A program made the translations under genes and the position numbers. Source: Nematopogon swammerdamellus (lineage: Eukaryota; Arthropoda; Insecta; Lepidoptera; Adelidae). From it: DNA of 64,000 nucleotides. The stretch is from NCBI GenBank assembly GCA_946902875.1, contig OX336345.1, positions 11,315,395 to 11,379,394 on the forward strand. The letters are read 5' to 3'. This document shows, piece by piece, positions 1 through 9,206 of this stretch (its first letter is position 1; the number at the start of each line of letters is the position of its first letter). The notes under the pieces are model-generated. The model did not search any database and was not told the origin of the DNA. It worked only from the letters and a program-made list of their open reading frames with translations.

Positions 1-206
1 GTCCTGATAGTCCGGGCTTCTCGCTTTAGCGAGACGGTTTTAACCGTTGGTTAAATTTTCATGCCGTTTTCACCAGTAAATTCAAAAATGTCAGAAAGGT
101 GCAATTACCAAATATCGTTAAGCTCAATTATCAGGAAGCTGAGCAGTAACGGAAATGTCAACTTATGTACATATTTGTGTAATATGGTAGGTTTTAAGGA
201 AACGTT

Positions 207-229
207 TTTATTTTGGAGGCTCGTTTATT
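207..229 (-). terminator. Poly(A) signals of the cuticle gene
   Basis: Two AATAAA hexamers on the minus strand (229-224 and 212-207) lie 67-90 nt beyond the stop codon of the cuticle gene, a usual 3' UTR distance. Positions 1-200 beyond them hold nothing I recognise. Confidence 0.6.
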
Positions 230-295
230 CAGTTATATATAAATTAATACAAAATATCACAAGACAACAAACAATGTTAGCTAATAATAAAGAGA

Positions 296-1696
296 TCACC
301 AGCCGTAACTAGCGCCGATACCGCTGTAGGTGACATGTGACACGGCCGCCGCGGGAGAGTACGACAGCGCAGACTTCAGCACAGGAGCAGCATGGGCGTA
401 TGTGGCATAGGGGGCTGAGTGCGCCGCGTACGTCGCAACAGGGGCAGCGTGAGCGGCGTACGTCGTTACGGGAGCAGAATAAGAAATCGGTGCACTGTGT
501 GCGTATGACGAGTAGGAGACGGGTGCGGCGGCATAGCTAGCAATAGCTGGCGCAGCGTAGCTCTTGGTGAGCACAGGTGCGGCGGCGTAGCTTGTGAATG
601 CGGGAGCGGCGTAGCTCTTGGCGATCACGGGAGCGGCGGCGTAAGTGGCCACGGGAGCGTGTGCGGCGTAGCTTGCGATAGGAGCGGCGTGCGCGGTGTG
701 GCTAGTGTAGGAAGACACTGAGGAGAGAGCCGGGGCAGAGTAGCTAGCGATAGCTGGTGCGGCGTAGCTGGCGACAGCAGGAGCGGCATAGCTGGCGTAG
801 GCAGGCGCGCCGTAGGACTTGGCGATCACGGGAGCCGCGGCGTACGTAGCGACGGGAGCGGCGTGTGCGTACGTAGCGACGGGAGCGGCGTGCGCATAAG
901 TAGCTACAGGAGCGGTTTGCGCGTACGTCCCGTACGGGGTACCATGTGCGGTGTGGGAAGAGTAGGAAGAGACTGAGGAGACAGCCGGGGCTGCGTAGCC
1001 CTTGGCGATGACGGGTGCGGCGGCGTAAGTGGCCACTGCAGGGGCGGCGTAACCCAGGGACCCTCCGTACAGGTTCCCGGCGTTGGCCACTCCCAGCGCG
1101 CACAGAACTACGATGAACTGAAAGCATACAAACATGATATTGTAATTGCGTTTTAAATCTAAAAATGTCATAATTTGCTTCAAAATACACGGAACGGTCG
1201 TCGGCATTCAGTTCTCGTCTGACTTCAAAACATCGACTGTCTTGGTTGTGCAAAGGTTGAATTTTGTTTGTAGCTTAAGCATTATTTAGTGAATGTCTAA
1301 ATATCCTTTATTTTAATTTTTATTCTTTGCTTTGAGTTTGAAATAGTTTACCATTTTTAGCTAATTAACAATTCCAGAGCTATGAAATGCACGCATGATG
1401 TGTGAGCTCAATAGAAGCATGTGCGGCTATTCTATTACCTAATGCTTGCAATATTTTATTTGTAAGAACATTTTCCGTAGTTACATACATAATGAAATAT
1501 ATAAGATCACTTTTTTATATGTGCCACCGTTAGATGATTTCAGACTCTTTCATCCTCTTTAATACCACTCAGTTTTAAGGTTTCACTCTTGAACTTTTTT
1601 TTCACATACGAAACTGGACCACTCGAATCTACACTGCACGTCCCAGACTACGTAGTGAGGGTGAGGCTAGTGCATGAGCCCTACCTTAGCTGCCAT
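296..1696 (-). CDS. Alanine-rich cuticle protein with AAP(A/V) repeats, two exons
   Basis: Structural protein of the insect cuticle, predicted to be secreted. Exon 1 (1685-1696) encodes only Met-Ala-Ala-Lys and ends at a GTAGGG donor. Exon 2 (296-1117) follows a TGCTTTCAG acceptor. Both junctions are phase 0, giving 277 residues. The joined N-terminus, MAAKFIVVLCALGVANA, is a textbook signal peptide. The mature chain is low-complexity: AAPV, AAPA, VIAKSY and ATYAHAAPV units, with two SSVSSY(S/T)SHTAH blocks, ending in GIGASYGW. No chitin-binding Rebers-Riddiford domain is visible. The open frame in exon 2 runs upstream to 1207, but that start has no signal peptide at its N-terminus and crosses the splice acceptor, so I reject it. 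A TATA box and initiator sit just upstream. This belongs with insect low-complexity 'cuticle protein 16.5-like' proteins; the exact subfamily is uncertain. Confidence 0.9.
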
Positions 1697-1715
1697 GGTT
1701 GTTGTCTGTTGCTTG

Positions 1716-1751
1716 ACTGATAGTGACGGAGGCGTGCCAGTTGGTTTTATA
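1716..1751 (-). promoter_or_regulatory. TATA box and initiator of the cuticle gene
   Basis: On the minus strand TATAAAA (1751-1745) lies about 33 nt upstream of the A in a TCAGT arthropod initiator (1720-1716). The predicted transcript would start near 1718, leaving a 5' UTR of about 22 nt before the ATG at 1696 (context AACAACCATGG). The spacing is canonical for TATA/Inr insect promoters and independently supports the 12-nt first coding exon. Confidence 0.8.
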
Positions 1752-2335
1752 CGGCCGCGTATTTCGCTGCCCCTCTCCCGGTGGTGGCTGCGCGGTCGGC
1801 CTGCAGGCTTGTCGAAGGTGGAAGGTGGTTCGGCGCGCAGCAGCGTGCGAGTAAATGCCAACAAGTATGGCCTTTGTCACGCGCCGATGCGACTCGTCGA
1901 CACATTGCTCTTGTTTAATGGCATTTGAAGTATAAATTTTGAAGTACAGTTGAATCTTGAACCGCAGTGGTAGCTGACATCATTGAACCATCTTAACTTG
2001 TAACCTAACCCAAACTTACAAAGTGTGTGTCTGTGGGAACGTATTGCATTGCAATGAACATACTATTACATTAGTTTTTACGCGTTTATCAATATAATTT
2101 TAAATTCCGGTTTTAACAGGAATTCACGCCATTAAAAGTAAGTGGTACAAGTAAAAGAAGTGTCATACATAATATACACTTCGATCCATATTGATTCTTT
2201 GAAAAAAGAACTAACCAAGAGTGCAACGTATAATACACCCTCTCGATTCGGGTCGAACTGTGGCGTGGCCTTAGACTAGAAGGGAAAACAGGTAACAGTA
2301 GAGTTCAACCACAACATCTGTAATAACATGAGCCA
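1752..2335. other. Upstream flank of the cuticle gene, no gene seen
   Basis: Short overlapping open frames at 1667-1928 are shadows of the promoter and first exon. The rest is AT-rich with no coding signature. It may hold upstream regulatory sites for the cuticle gene, but I cannot point to one. Confidence 0.4.
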
Positions 2336-2405
2336 CGCCACGCCGCCGCCGCCCCGCCGCGCCGCCTCCCCGCCCGCGGCGCCGCCGCCGCGCCCCGGCC
2401 GGAGG
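2336..2405. other. Isolated extreme-GC, CpG-dense tract
   Basis: About 70 bp composed almost only of G and C (GCCGCC, CCGCCCGCGGC and similar) in otherwise AT-rich DNA. It lies some 620 bp upstream of the predicted cuticle transcription start. It does not look coding. It could be a CpG-rich control element or simple-sequence expansion. The interval 2406-2995 that follows holds nothing recognisable. Confidence 0.6.
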
Positions 2406-2995
2406 CCTGATTTTAAATACACATGTGTACGATAGGTACATCATTTACTCACTTGGTCATTGCAGCATTCATAACTAGTTGTCCAGGATATTTATGTAGA
2501 GAATTCATTTCTTGTGGTTAGTGGAATAATTTGCTGTTCTGTATTTAATGCTGACACTCCAATTAGTACCACACAGTTTCTGATGTGAATTTAGTTTGCT
2601 TTGAACATTGGGTAAAGTTGCAAACGTCATGAGACTTTTGTGTATAGGAGTTATACAGAAACGGGAACTGTGTATGTAAAGACGCAGCCTCGACTGCCGA
2701 TCGTGGGAGATGCGTGCTAACGTATCGGCCCTACAAATAACATTTACTTTCAGATTCGTAAACTATATATAGTTGAATTAAGTGATACTAGTAAGAAGAT
2801 GATCTTTATTTCTGTCCCCTCTCTTGTTTATTTCACACGACACAATCGATAACTTGTTATATATAGTTTCTTTGTTACCTAGGAATAGTATTAATAGGAC
2901 ATTTAAATTCATGTCAGGCCAAATTCTCCATAATAAATCATAGTCAAAGATTTAACTTTTCAATATGATTTCCTTTTATTAATCACTAGCTGAGG

Positions 2996-4376
2996 CCGCG
3001 GCTCCGCTCGCGTGAAATTCGTATTCCAAAGAAGAATGTAAGTAACTAAGGGCGAGGCCGAAGGCCGAGCTGCTTTCAGGAAAACGATAAACCTTTCTCA
3101 AATAAAGGAAGTAAGTACGGGCGAGGCCGAAGGCCAAGCTGCGTTCAGGTAAACCAAAAACCCTCTTCCGCCTTCGGGCCTCGCCCTTAAAGACTTCCTT
3201 TCTTCGATAGAATATAATATCGTTTACTCAATCTATTTATTTCATAAAAATAAAAAAGTAATATTAATAACTAAAGAATTAAACCTACCTAACAAACATT
3301 AAAATAACTATCAAAACGGGCATTTTCAAATGTTCTTAGAGCACTTGCGGCATTACCCCGCTGGATGGCAAGGCTTACCCTTTGAATGAAGTACATAAGC
3401 CCTTGATGGCGGGACACCAGTTGCGTCAACCAGCTCAAGCCTCTTTTGGCTTCACTGCTCCACGGACCGAGGGTTTCAACCGCAAACGCAACAAATTCGA
3501 AATCTTGAATTATATTTCTATATTTGCTGCGTTTGAGGCTCTCCGCCCCAGCCTCGGCCGCGCCAGCGGCTCTTGAAGATGTCCTAACGTGACTTGGAGC
3601 CAATGTGAGAACAAAAGTGGCGTCCCACATCAAAGAACTACCCTTAGTCCATGGCACTAAGGTGATAGCATCGGGCCTCTTGCCATCGGAATAACCGCGA
3701 GGTTCTAGGATGCACGGTATATTTGCCGTTAGAAGCGTGGACTTTATAATAAAATTTAAATTAAATTAACTCAATCTTAATATTAATTAACTTTATTCGA
3801 GATGGTTTAGCTTCTTCCTGAACGCAGCTCGGCCTTCGGCCTCGCCCTTAGTTACTTGCTTTCTTCGAGATGGTTTATCATTTGTCAGAACGTAGCTCGG
3901 CCTTCGGCCTCGCCTTAGTTGCTTACTTTCTTCAAGATGGTTTAGCTTCTTCCTGAACGCAGCTCGGCCTTCGGCCTCGCCCTTAGTTACTTGCTTTCTT
4001 CGAGATGGTTTTTCAATTATCCGAACGTAGCTCGGCCTTCGGCCTCGCCTTAGTTACTTACTTTCTTCAAGATGGTTTAGCTTCTTCCTGAACGCAGCTC
4101 GGCCTGCGGCCTCGCCCATAGTTACTTACTTTCTTCGAGAAGGTTTATGGTCTTCCAGAATAGAGCTCGGCCTTCGGCCTCGCCCTTAGTTACTTACTTT
4201 CTTCAAGAATGTTTTTCTTCTTCCTGAAATCAGCTCCGCCTTCCGCCTCGCCCTTAGTTACTTTCATCGAGAAAGAATATCGTTTATACGTGAGCGCAGA
4301 TCCGCCTTCGGCCCCCCTTTAGTTACTTACTTTCTTTTTTTTAAATACGAATTTCACGCGAGCGAAGCCGCGGGCA
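2996..4376 (-). mobile_element. Helitron-like remnant with 68-bp minisatellite
   Basis: On the minus strand the element ends in a GC-rich hairpin followed by CTAG (2999-2996) and then T, the Helitron 3' end rule. The far side (4346-4374) carries a second, opposite copy of the same GC-rich terminal motif (CACGCGAGCGAAGCCGCGGG) without CTAG. Between them are degenerate 68-bp units carrying GAGGCCGAAGGCC, in one orientation at 3050-3190 and reversed at 3800-4320. The coding remnant at 3289-3657 sits between the two. The head-to-head structure suggests rearrangement or nesting of two copies. Confidence 0.55.
3289..3657 (-). pseudogene. 'VETLGPW' mobile-element protein fragment, copy 1
   Basis: A 122-codon open frame matching copies at 6508, 12001 and 51133. 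Landmarks in order: PWTKGSSLMWDATFV, LAPSHV, an Ala/Gly-rich stretch, ESLKRSKYRNIIQDFEF, VETLGPWSSEAK, FIQRVSLAIQRGNAAS, and a C-terminal FDSYFNVC before the stop. The upstream RPDG segment found in fuller relatives is missing. I know this pattern from the C-terminus of reverse-transcriptase-like mobile element proteins of invertebrates. Its WD-x-T core resembles a restriction-like nuclease strand. That assignment is from memory and needs a search. Confidence 0.6.
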
Positions 4377-5130
4377 AGAGATATATAAATTTTATTGCAC
4401 CAATGACAGCGACATAACTTCGACTTTCAATTATTTTTTTTATTTATCAAACAATTTGTCACCGGCCAGCTCACGTCGAGATGACAGTTCTCCGTTGTCA
4501 ACATGACATTTAAAATTGTGGATTACGTGATTTTTATTATATTTTTTAATTATTATGTTCATCCGGGATATACACTGTCACTATAAAAAGTTTCGTCAAA
4601 TTCCGTTCAGTGGTTTTTGCGAGATGCGCGTACAAATAGACATTTTTGCATTTACGATTTTATGATATGTATAGAAATAATAGATATGTATAGACTATTG
4701 TGTTCAAGTTATAAAAAAGAACAACTGTCATTTTCGTTGTATCTACTTATTTTTAAATTTCGAAGGAATATTTTATTCAAATTGTATTTGCTGCCAGTTC
4801 TCAAGATATAATTATGTACTTTGGACTACGTGATTTTAAACGCGCAATAATGTTTATAATTGTAATTTTTTTTTTATTTTTGTTTTTTTTTTACGTATTA
4901 TGTTAACCCGGCATATAAACTGCCACTATACAAAGTTTCGTCTAATTCCGTTCAGTGGTTTTTGCGTGATGCGCGTACAGACAAACAAACAAACAAACAA
5001 ACAAACAAAAATTTTAAAAACAGTTCTAACATGTTCAGTATCTCATTTTAAGCCACCCTGGTTAGTTTTTTCCGAATACATTCAATGTACAGACTTTCTT
5101 ACCTCTATGATTTTATTTTATTAATCATAA
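4377..5130. repeat. Tail repeat, paralogue of 27612-28390
   Basis: This stretch follows the satellite block and is repeated almost base for base at 27612-28390. Both contain the phrase TTCCGTTCAGTGG twice and an (ACAA)n run (4978-5007 here). Such phrases are typical of the 5' region of lepidopteran Helitrons read on the reverse strand. It may therefore be the 5' part of the element that ends at 2996. No gene is seen. Confidence 0.55.
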
Positions 5131-5285
5131 TGTTAGTCTGCTTTTAAGTACTAGTTTATTTCTTTTGTAATTCGCTGTACAAGCTCCAGAATAATAATAA
5201 AACAATGTTAAAAGTGCACAGTTTTTTATAAACTAGGTTTGTGTAATTACATCGCTGATTGTGTCTATGATATCTTTGTATTTGT

Positions 5286-5291
5286 TTTATT
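5286..5291 (-). terminator. Poly(A) signal of the small secreted-protein gene
   Basis: AATAAA on the minus strand, 62 nt beyond the TGA stop at 5353-5355. It fits a short 3' UTR. Confidence 0.55.
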
Positions 5292-5352
5292 TATGATCGT
5301 ACAGTTCACGGTTCAATTTTCTCGGATTTCATAGAGATTTTAGTGTCAATCG

Positions 5353-5879
5353 TCATGGTGCAACAGCTGTTTCTTCAGTTGCTTGCTCAGCTGCTTTTTC
5401 AGTTATTTTATCCTGGGATGCTGCTAACAAATTATCAACATTATGAGGAATACCTCCATGGGTCCTACTTTGAATAAATGCTGGTAACAGATCAGTTGGA
5501 GGCTTCAGTTGCATCAAATCAATAGGAATTTGGGTTAAATCGGTGACGCCTTTCAAAGCATTTTGGAAAAAGTTGTGCAGGTTAGCGCCAAAAATATTAA
5601 ACGCAGGTTCAATAAATGGCTCCATTTTCACAAAAATAATACAACAGGATAGAACGAGAAGATGTAGGATGATCTGAAAAAAAAGAAGCATAAATTCGCT
5701 GTAAAACTAATCTCACTGAAATATTTTTTTGTCACAAAATTAAGTCGAAAAATGTTTTGTTTATGTTCTAAAATATAAGTGTTGGAAAACTAAAATCTAC
5801 GAATCATAGTACCTATGAACTATTATTTGAATCGTTGCCTTGACTGGCACTGAAACAATGTCAACATTCTTACCCTCAT
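5353..5879 (-). CDS. Small predicted secreted protein, two exons, function unknown
   Basis: Exon 1 (5874-5879) encodes only Met-Arg and is followed by a strong GTAAGA donor. Exon 2 (5353-5673) follows a polypyrimidine CTTCTTTTTTTTCAG acceptor. The 200-nt intron is phase 0, giving 108 residues. The chain starts MRIILHLLVLSCCIIFV, a clear signal peptide. It then has an acidic and amphipathic region (MEPFIEPAFNIF), a Pro-rich middle (QLKPPTDLLPAF) and an Ala/Glu-rich C-terminus ending EETAVAP. There are no cysteines after the signal, so it is not a defensin-like peptide. The open frame reaches 5691, but that start lies in the intron. An out-of-frame ATG at 5901 sits upstream. I do not recognise the family. 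Confidence 0.65.
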
Positions 5880-6507
5880 TGTGGGAGCACAGCTTGCGCA
5901 TGGAGCAGAATGATTGTTGGATCACCTTCGACTGGCTCGCGGTTCGACGTATGCACAACGAGAAAGAAAAGAAATTATACTAGTTTTAAAGCGGGCTAAA
6001 TTAGATTAGCTACGGTATTTAGAACAACGCATTGGAACTGCATTGCGATGCGATATGCTTAATTTGTTTGAATTAGATGCACTATTCAATAATAGTAATT
6101 TTTATTTAAATTTCTTACCGACTTGTTTTACTCGTGCGACGCATTCAAAATAATATTAATTTGAACATTTGTTTAAAAAGTTTTCTTCTTTTCAAGATCC
6201 TATATTTTATGAATCCTAACCTTGCTATCTGAAACGATCCTATTTGGTACAAATTTTATACAATCAATATGATGAAGTTTTCTACAATTACAGATATTAC
6301 CTAGTAGATATAATTCCTATCTTCATGTGCCTTTGTATGCAATGAGTTCACCTTTTCAAAACAGTAACAAACGATAAGTAATTTACATTAGGGGCAAAGG
6401 CGGACTTATCCCTTACAGGGATTTCTCCCAGTCAAATATCTAACGTTTAAAAAAAAAGATTATCTACATCTAAACTATCTAAACTATAACAGTATTATAA
6501 TTAATTA
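5880..6507. other. No gene seen; upstream flank of the small secreted gene
   Basis: A TCATTC initiator match lies at 5913-5908 on the minus strand, but no TATA box sits at the usual distance (TATAATT at about 5979 is too far). The rest is AT-rich without coding signal. Confidence 0.35.
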
Positions 6508-6804
6508 AGAGCGGCTGGCGCGGCCGCGGCCGGAGCGGAGAGCCTCAAACGCAACAAATATTCAAATATTATTCAAGATTTCGAATTTGTTGCGTTTGCG
6601 GTTGAAACGCTCGGTCCGTGGAGCAGTGAAGCCAAAAGCTTCTTGAAGAGGCTTGGGCCTCTGCTGGTGGACGCAACTGGCGTCCCGCAATCAAGGGCCT
6701 ACTTCATTCAAAGGGTAAGCCTTGCCATCCAGCGGGGTAATGCAGCAAGTGTTCTAGGAACATTTGAAAATGCCCCTTTTGATAGTTATTTTAATGTTTG
6801 TTAG
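6508..6804 (+). pseudogene. 'VETLGPW' mobile-element protein fragment, copy 2
   Basis: An uninterrupted frame of about 98 codons that lacks a start. It opens in an Ala/Gly-rich stretch (AAGAAAAGAESLKR) and runs through NIIQDFEFVAFAVETLGPW, LKRLGPLLVDATGV and FIQRVSLAIQRGNAASVLGT to FDSYFNVC and a TAG stop. It is the least damaged C-terminal copy in the window and nearly identical to copy 1 from ESLKR onward. The upstream half is absent, so it is a fragment and not a gene. Confidence 0.6.
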
Positions 6805-7051
6805 GTAGGTTTATTTCTTTAGTTATTAGTATTACTTTTTTGTTATTTATTAAATAAATTATTTGACTTCTAAAAAAAAAATTAATTAATTAATATGTAT
6901 ATATTTTTTATTATATTATAAAGAGGTAAAGTTTGTAAGTTTGGATGTGGGAGGTAATACCCGAAACAACTCATCCGATTTTAAAAAAAATATTTCACCA
7001 ATTATTTCGAATGGACCTTCAGGATGAACATAGGTGAATATTATCGCGTTA

Positions 7052-7520
7052 GGGCGGAAATAAGACTCAAAAGGTCAACTTTAAACGAAATTATTGAGCT
7101 ATTGGTAAAGATACAAAATCTGTAAAAAATATGTGTTATGTATTGATCTTTAATTAACAAACAGCGAAAAAAAATATATTTTAATACTTTGGAAAGGTGT
7201 TAAATAAATCTCCAAAAAATAACGAAAAGTACGCAAATTATACTTTCAAGTAAAATTATCTTGAGAAACATCAATTGTTTCAATACAAGACCCTCATAGA
7301 AATATAGATAATATTTTTCCCTACAATCGTAGCGAAAAAAATATTGTTTTCCATCTTTCCAACACGTGAAATTGAATATATAGTGTGATTTTCGCGCAAA
7401 CGTTCATCGTCGGCGCGACGTATCAACCACCGCACGAGTAGAACGAATCTCGCACCTATTACATCTGCATACGGTTCGTATTTCAATCATCAGTGCAGTG
7501 GTTGGAGTCTTATTTCCGCC
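7052..7520. mobile_element. MITE with TTA target duplication (PIF/Harbinger-like)
   Basis: The ends are inverted copies of GGCGGAAATAAGACTC (left 7053-7068, right 7505-7520), flanked by direct TTA at 7049-7051 and 7521-7523. A TTA/TWA duplication with short terminal repeats and no transposase is typical of PIF/Harbinger MITEs. The interior has no credible coding frame. Confidence 0.6.
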
Positions 7521-7751
7521 TTAAAATAAAAACCCTGTATTCGGTCCGCGACGACACATTTATGCTTAGGTTAATTCACAAGTTGATAAAATATGACGTG
7601 AAGATATATTTAAAATTAATTTTATTATATCGAGGGGAATTTAAATAGGTAATACTAATTTCTTATCAAAATAAATTTGCTTATCGCCAGATAAATTCTA
7701 TGTAGATAAAAATTGCCTTTCACACAATATTGTTTTTATTAGTAATTTAGA

Positions 7752-8230
7752 TTTTTAACCCCGACGAAAAAAAAACGGAGGGGTGTTATTATAAGTTTGA
7801 CGTGTGTGTGTGTGTGTGTGTGTCTGTCTGTGGCATCGTAGCTCCCAAACGGATGGACCGATTTGGATGCGGTTTTTTTTTATTAGGAAGCTTGTTTAAT
7901 CGGGATGGTTCTTAGCTATGTTTGAAATCAAGTAATCAAGTAATTAAGTAATAAAAAAATTTATTAAGTTTAAAAGTGGACCGATTTTCATGCGGTTATT
8001 TAAAAAAGCTTGAAATAAAAGTAAAATTACAAATTTAAAAAATCCCCGACCCTTAAAAAGTAAAAAATAATTTCCGTTTACTTACTTAAAGGAGTCGGGG
8101 GACCGCTAAGTAAATAAAATATAAAAACTCAGAGCTGCGCGGGAATTTACTTAGCGGTCTCCCGACTCCTTTAAGTAAGTAAACGGAAATTATTTTTTAC
8201 TTTTTAAGGGTCGGGGGTTTTACGATCGTG
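7752..8230. repeat. Dispersed repeat with (GT)n and a 176-bp palindrome
   Basis: A (TG)n run spans 7802-7822. It is followed by 'CGGATGGACCGATTTGGATG', a phrase common in arthropod dispersed repeats. Positions 8043-8218 form a long near-perfect hairpin whose arms contain CCGACTCCTTTAAGTAAGTA and its complement. A diverged inverted copy of the whole unit is at 29108-29520. Confidence 0.6.
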
Positions 8231-8822
8231 TTTTTGCAAAAACGAAATAAAAAAAGCGTCTGACTAAACATTTATAATAATCAAATATATTTTTTCCCGT
8301 ATACGTTCCTAAAACATTCATATAAATGAAAAGATATCAAGGTCAGCGTTAATTTTTGCTTGTGCGACGACTATTCAAAATGGTGAAGGTGGTGCGAGGG
8401 AAAGGCAGAGTGGGGATCTTTTAGGGCGAGCGAGGGGCAAGACGCGTACGTCTCGTTGGTACGTCTAAGAGATAGGTCGGCGCGATACGCAGCTCACGTG
8501 TCCGAAATTGTGTTAAATCTACAAGAATTTGATGCAGTTATTTCTAGAAATACCTTTTTTATTTTTCGGAGGGGGAATACATAGGGCGATAAATGGGGAG
8601 GAAGAAGGGAGAGGAGGGCGGGGGAGAAAGATCAATCAAATCCAATCAAATCAAGGTTAAATCCTATTACTTTAAGTGAGCTAAACTTGTATATAATATA
8701 CAATTGGTTTCTCGGAAACGGCTCTAACGATTTGGATGAAATTTAGTATTTAGATAATGTAATTTTTTTAAGTTTATCTAGATAGGCCGAGCGAAGCTCG
8801 GTCGCCCAGGTACTTCAAATTT
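8231..8822. other. No gene seen
   Basis: Includes a purine-rich stretch (8570-8630) and a small hairpin CCGAGCGAAGCTCGG (8787-8801). The hairpin resembles a repeat terminus immediately before the inverted-repeat element that begins at 8823. Confidence 0.35.
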
Positions 8823-9206
8823 ATATAAGGTCTTTCAAAATTAGTTCAGAGTACGCTAAGGGGGGGGTTCTGTATAGGAAATAGATCACTTTTGAAGAAC
8901 AATTTTTTTTTTACAAAAAAATATTTTTTTAAATGTAAAATGTAAAAAAAAAATTTTAGTAATCGTTTCAGTTTCATGCCCGGCACAAAAAAGTGTTCCA
9001 ACACGTAGATCTATTTCTTTCAGAAATTGTGAAAAACCACAATTTTAGTTTTATTAGTATGGAATAGAAAGAATTTTATTTTTTTTACCAACTTACACGT
9101 GTTAGATTATAATGGTGATGTAGACTTTTTTATTACTATTATGAAACTGAATCGATTAGGCTATAAAAATCAACCACAATTTTTTTTATTTAAATACATA
9201 AAACAA

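Noticed and set aside
1118..1207. Apparent N-terminal extension of the cuticle protein
   Set aside because: Crosses a strong acceptor and lacks a signal peptide at its start, whereas the spliced start has one.
744..1253. 169-codon minus-strand frame and plus-strand frame 337-540
   Set aside because: Out-of-frame shadows of the cuticle protein exon.
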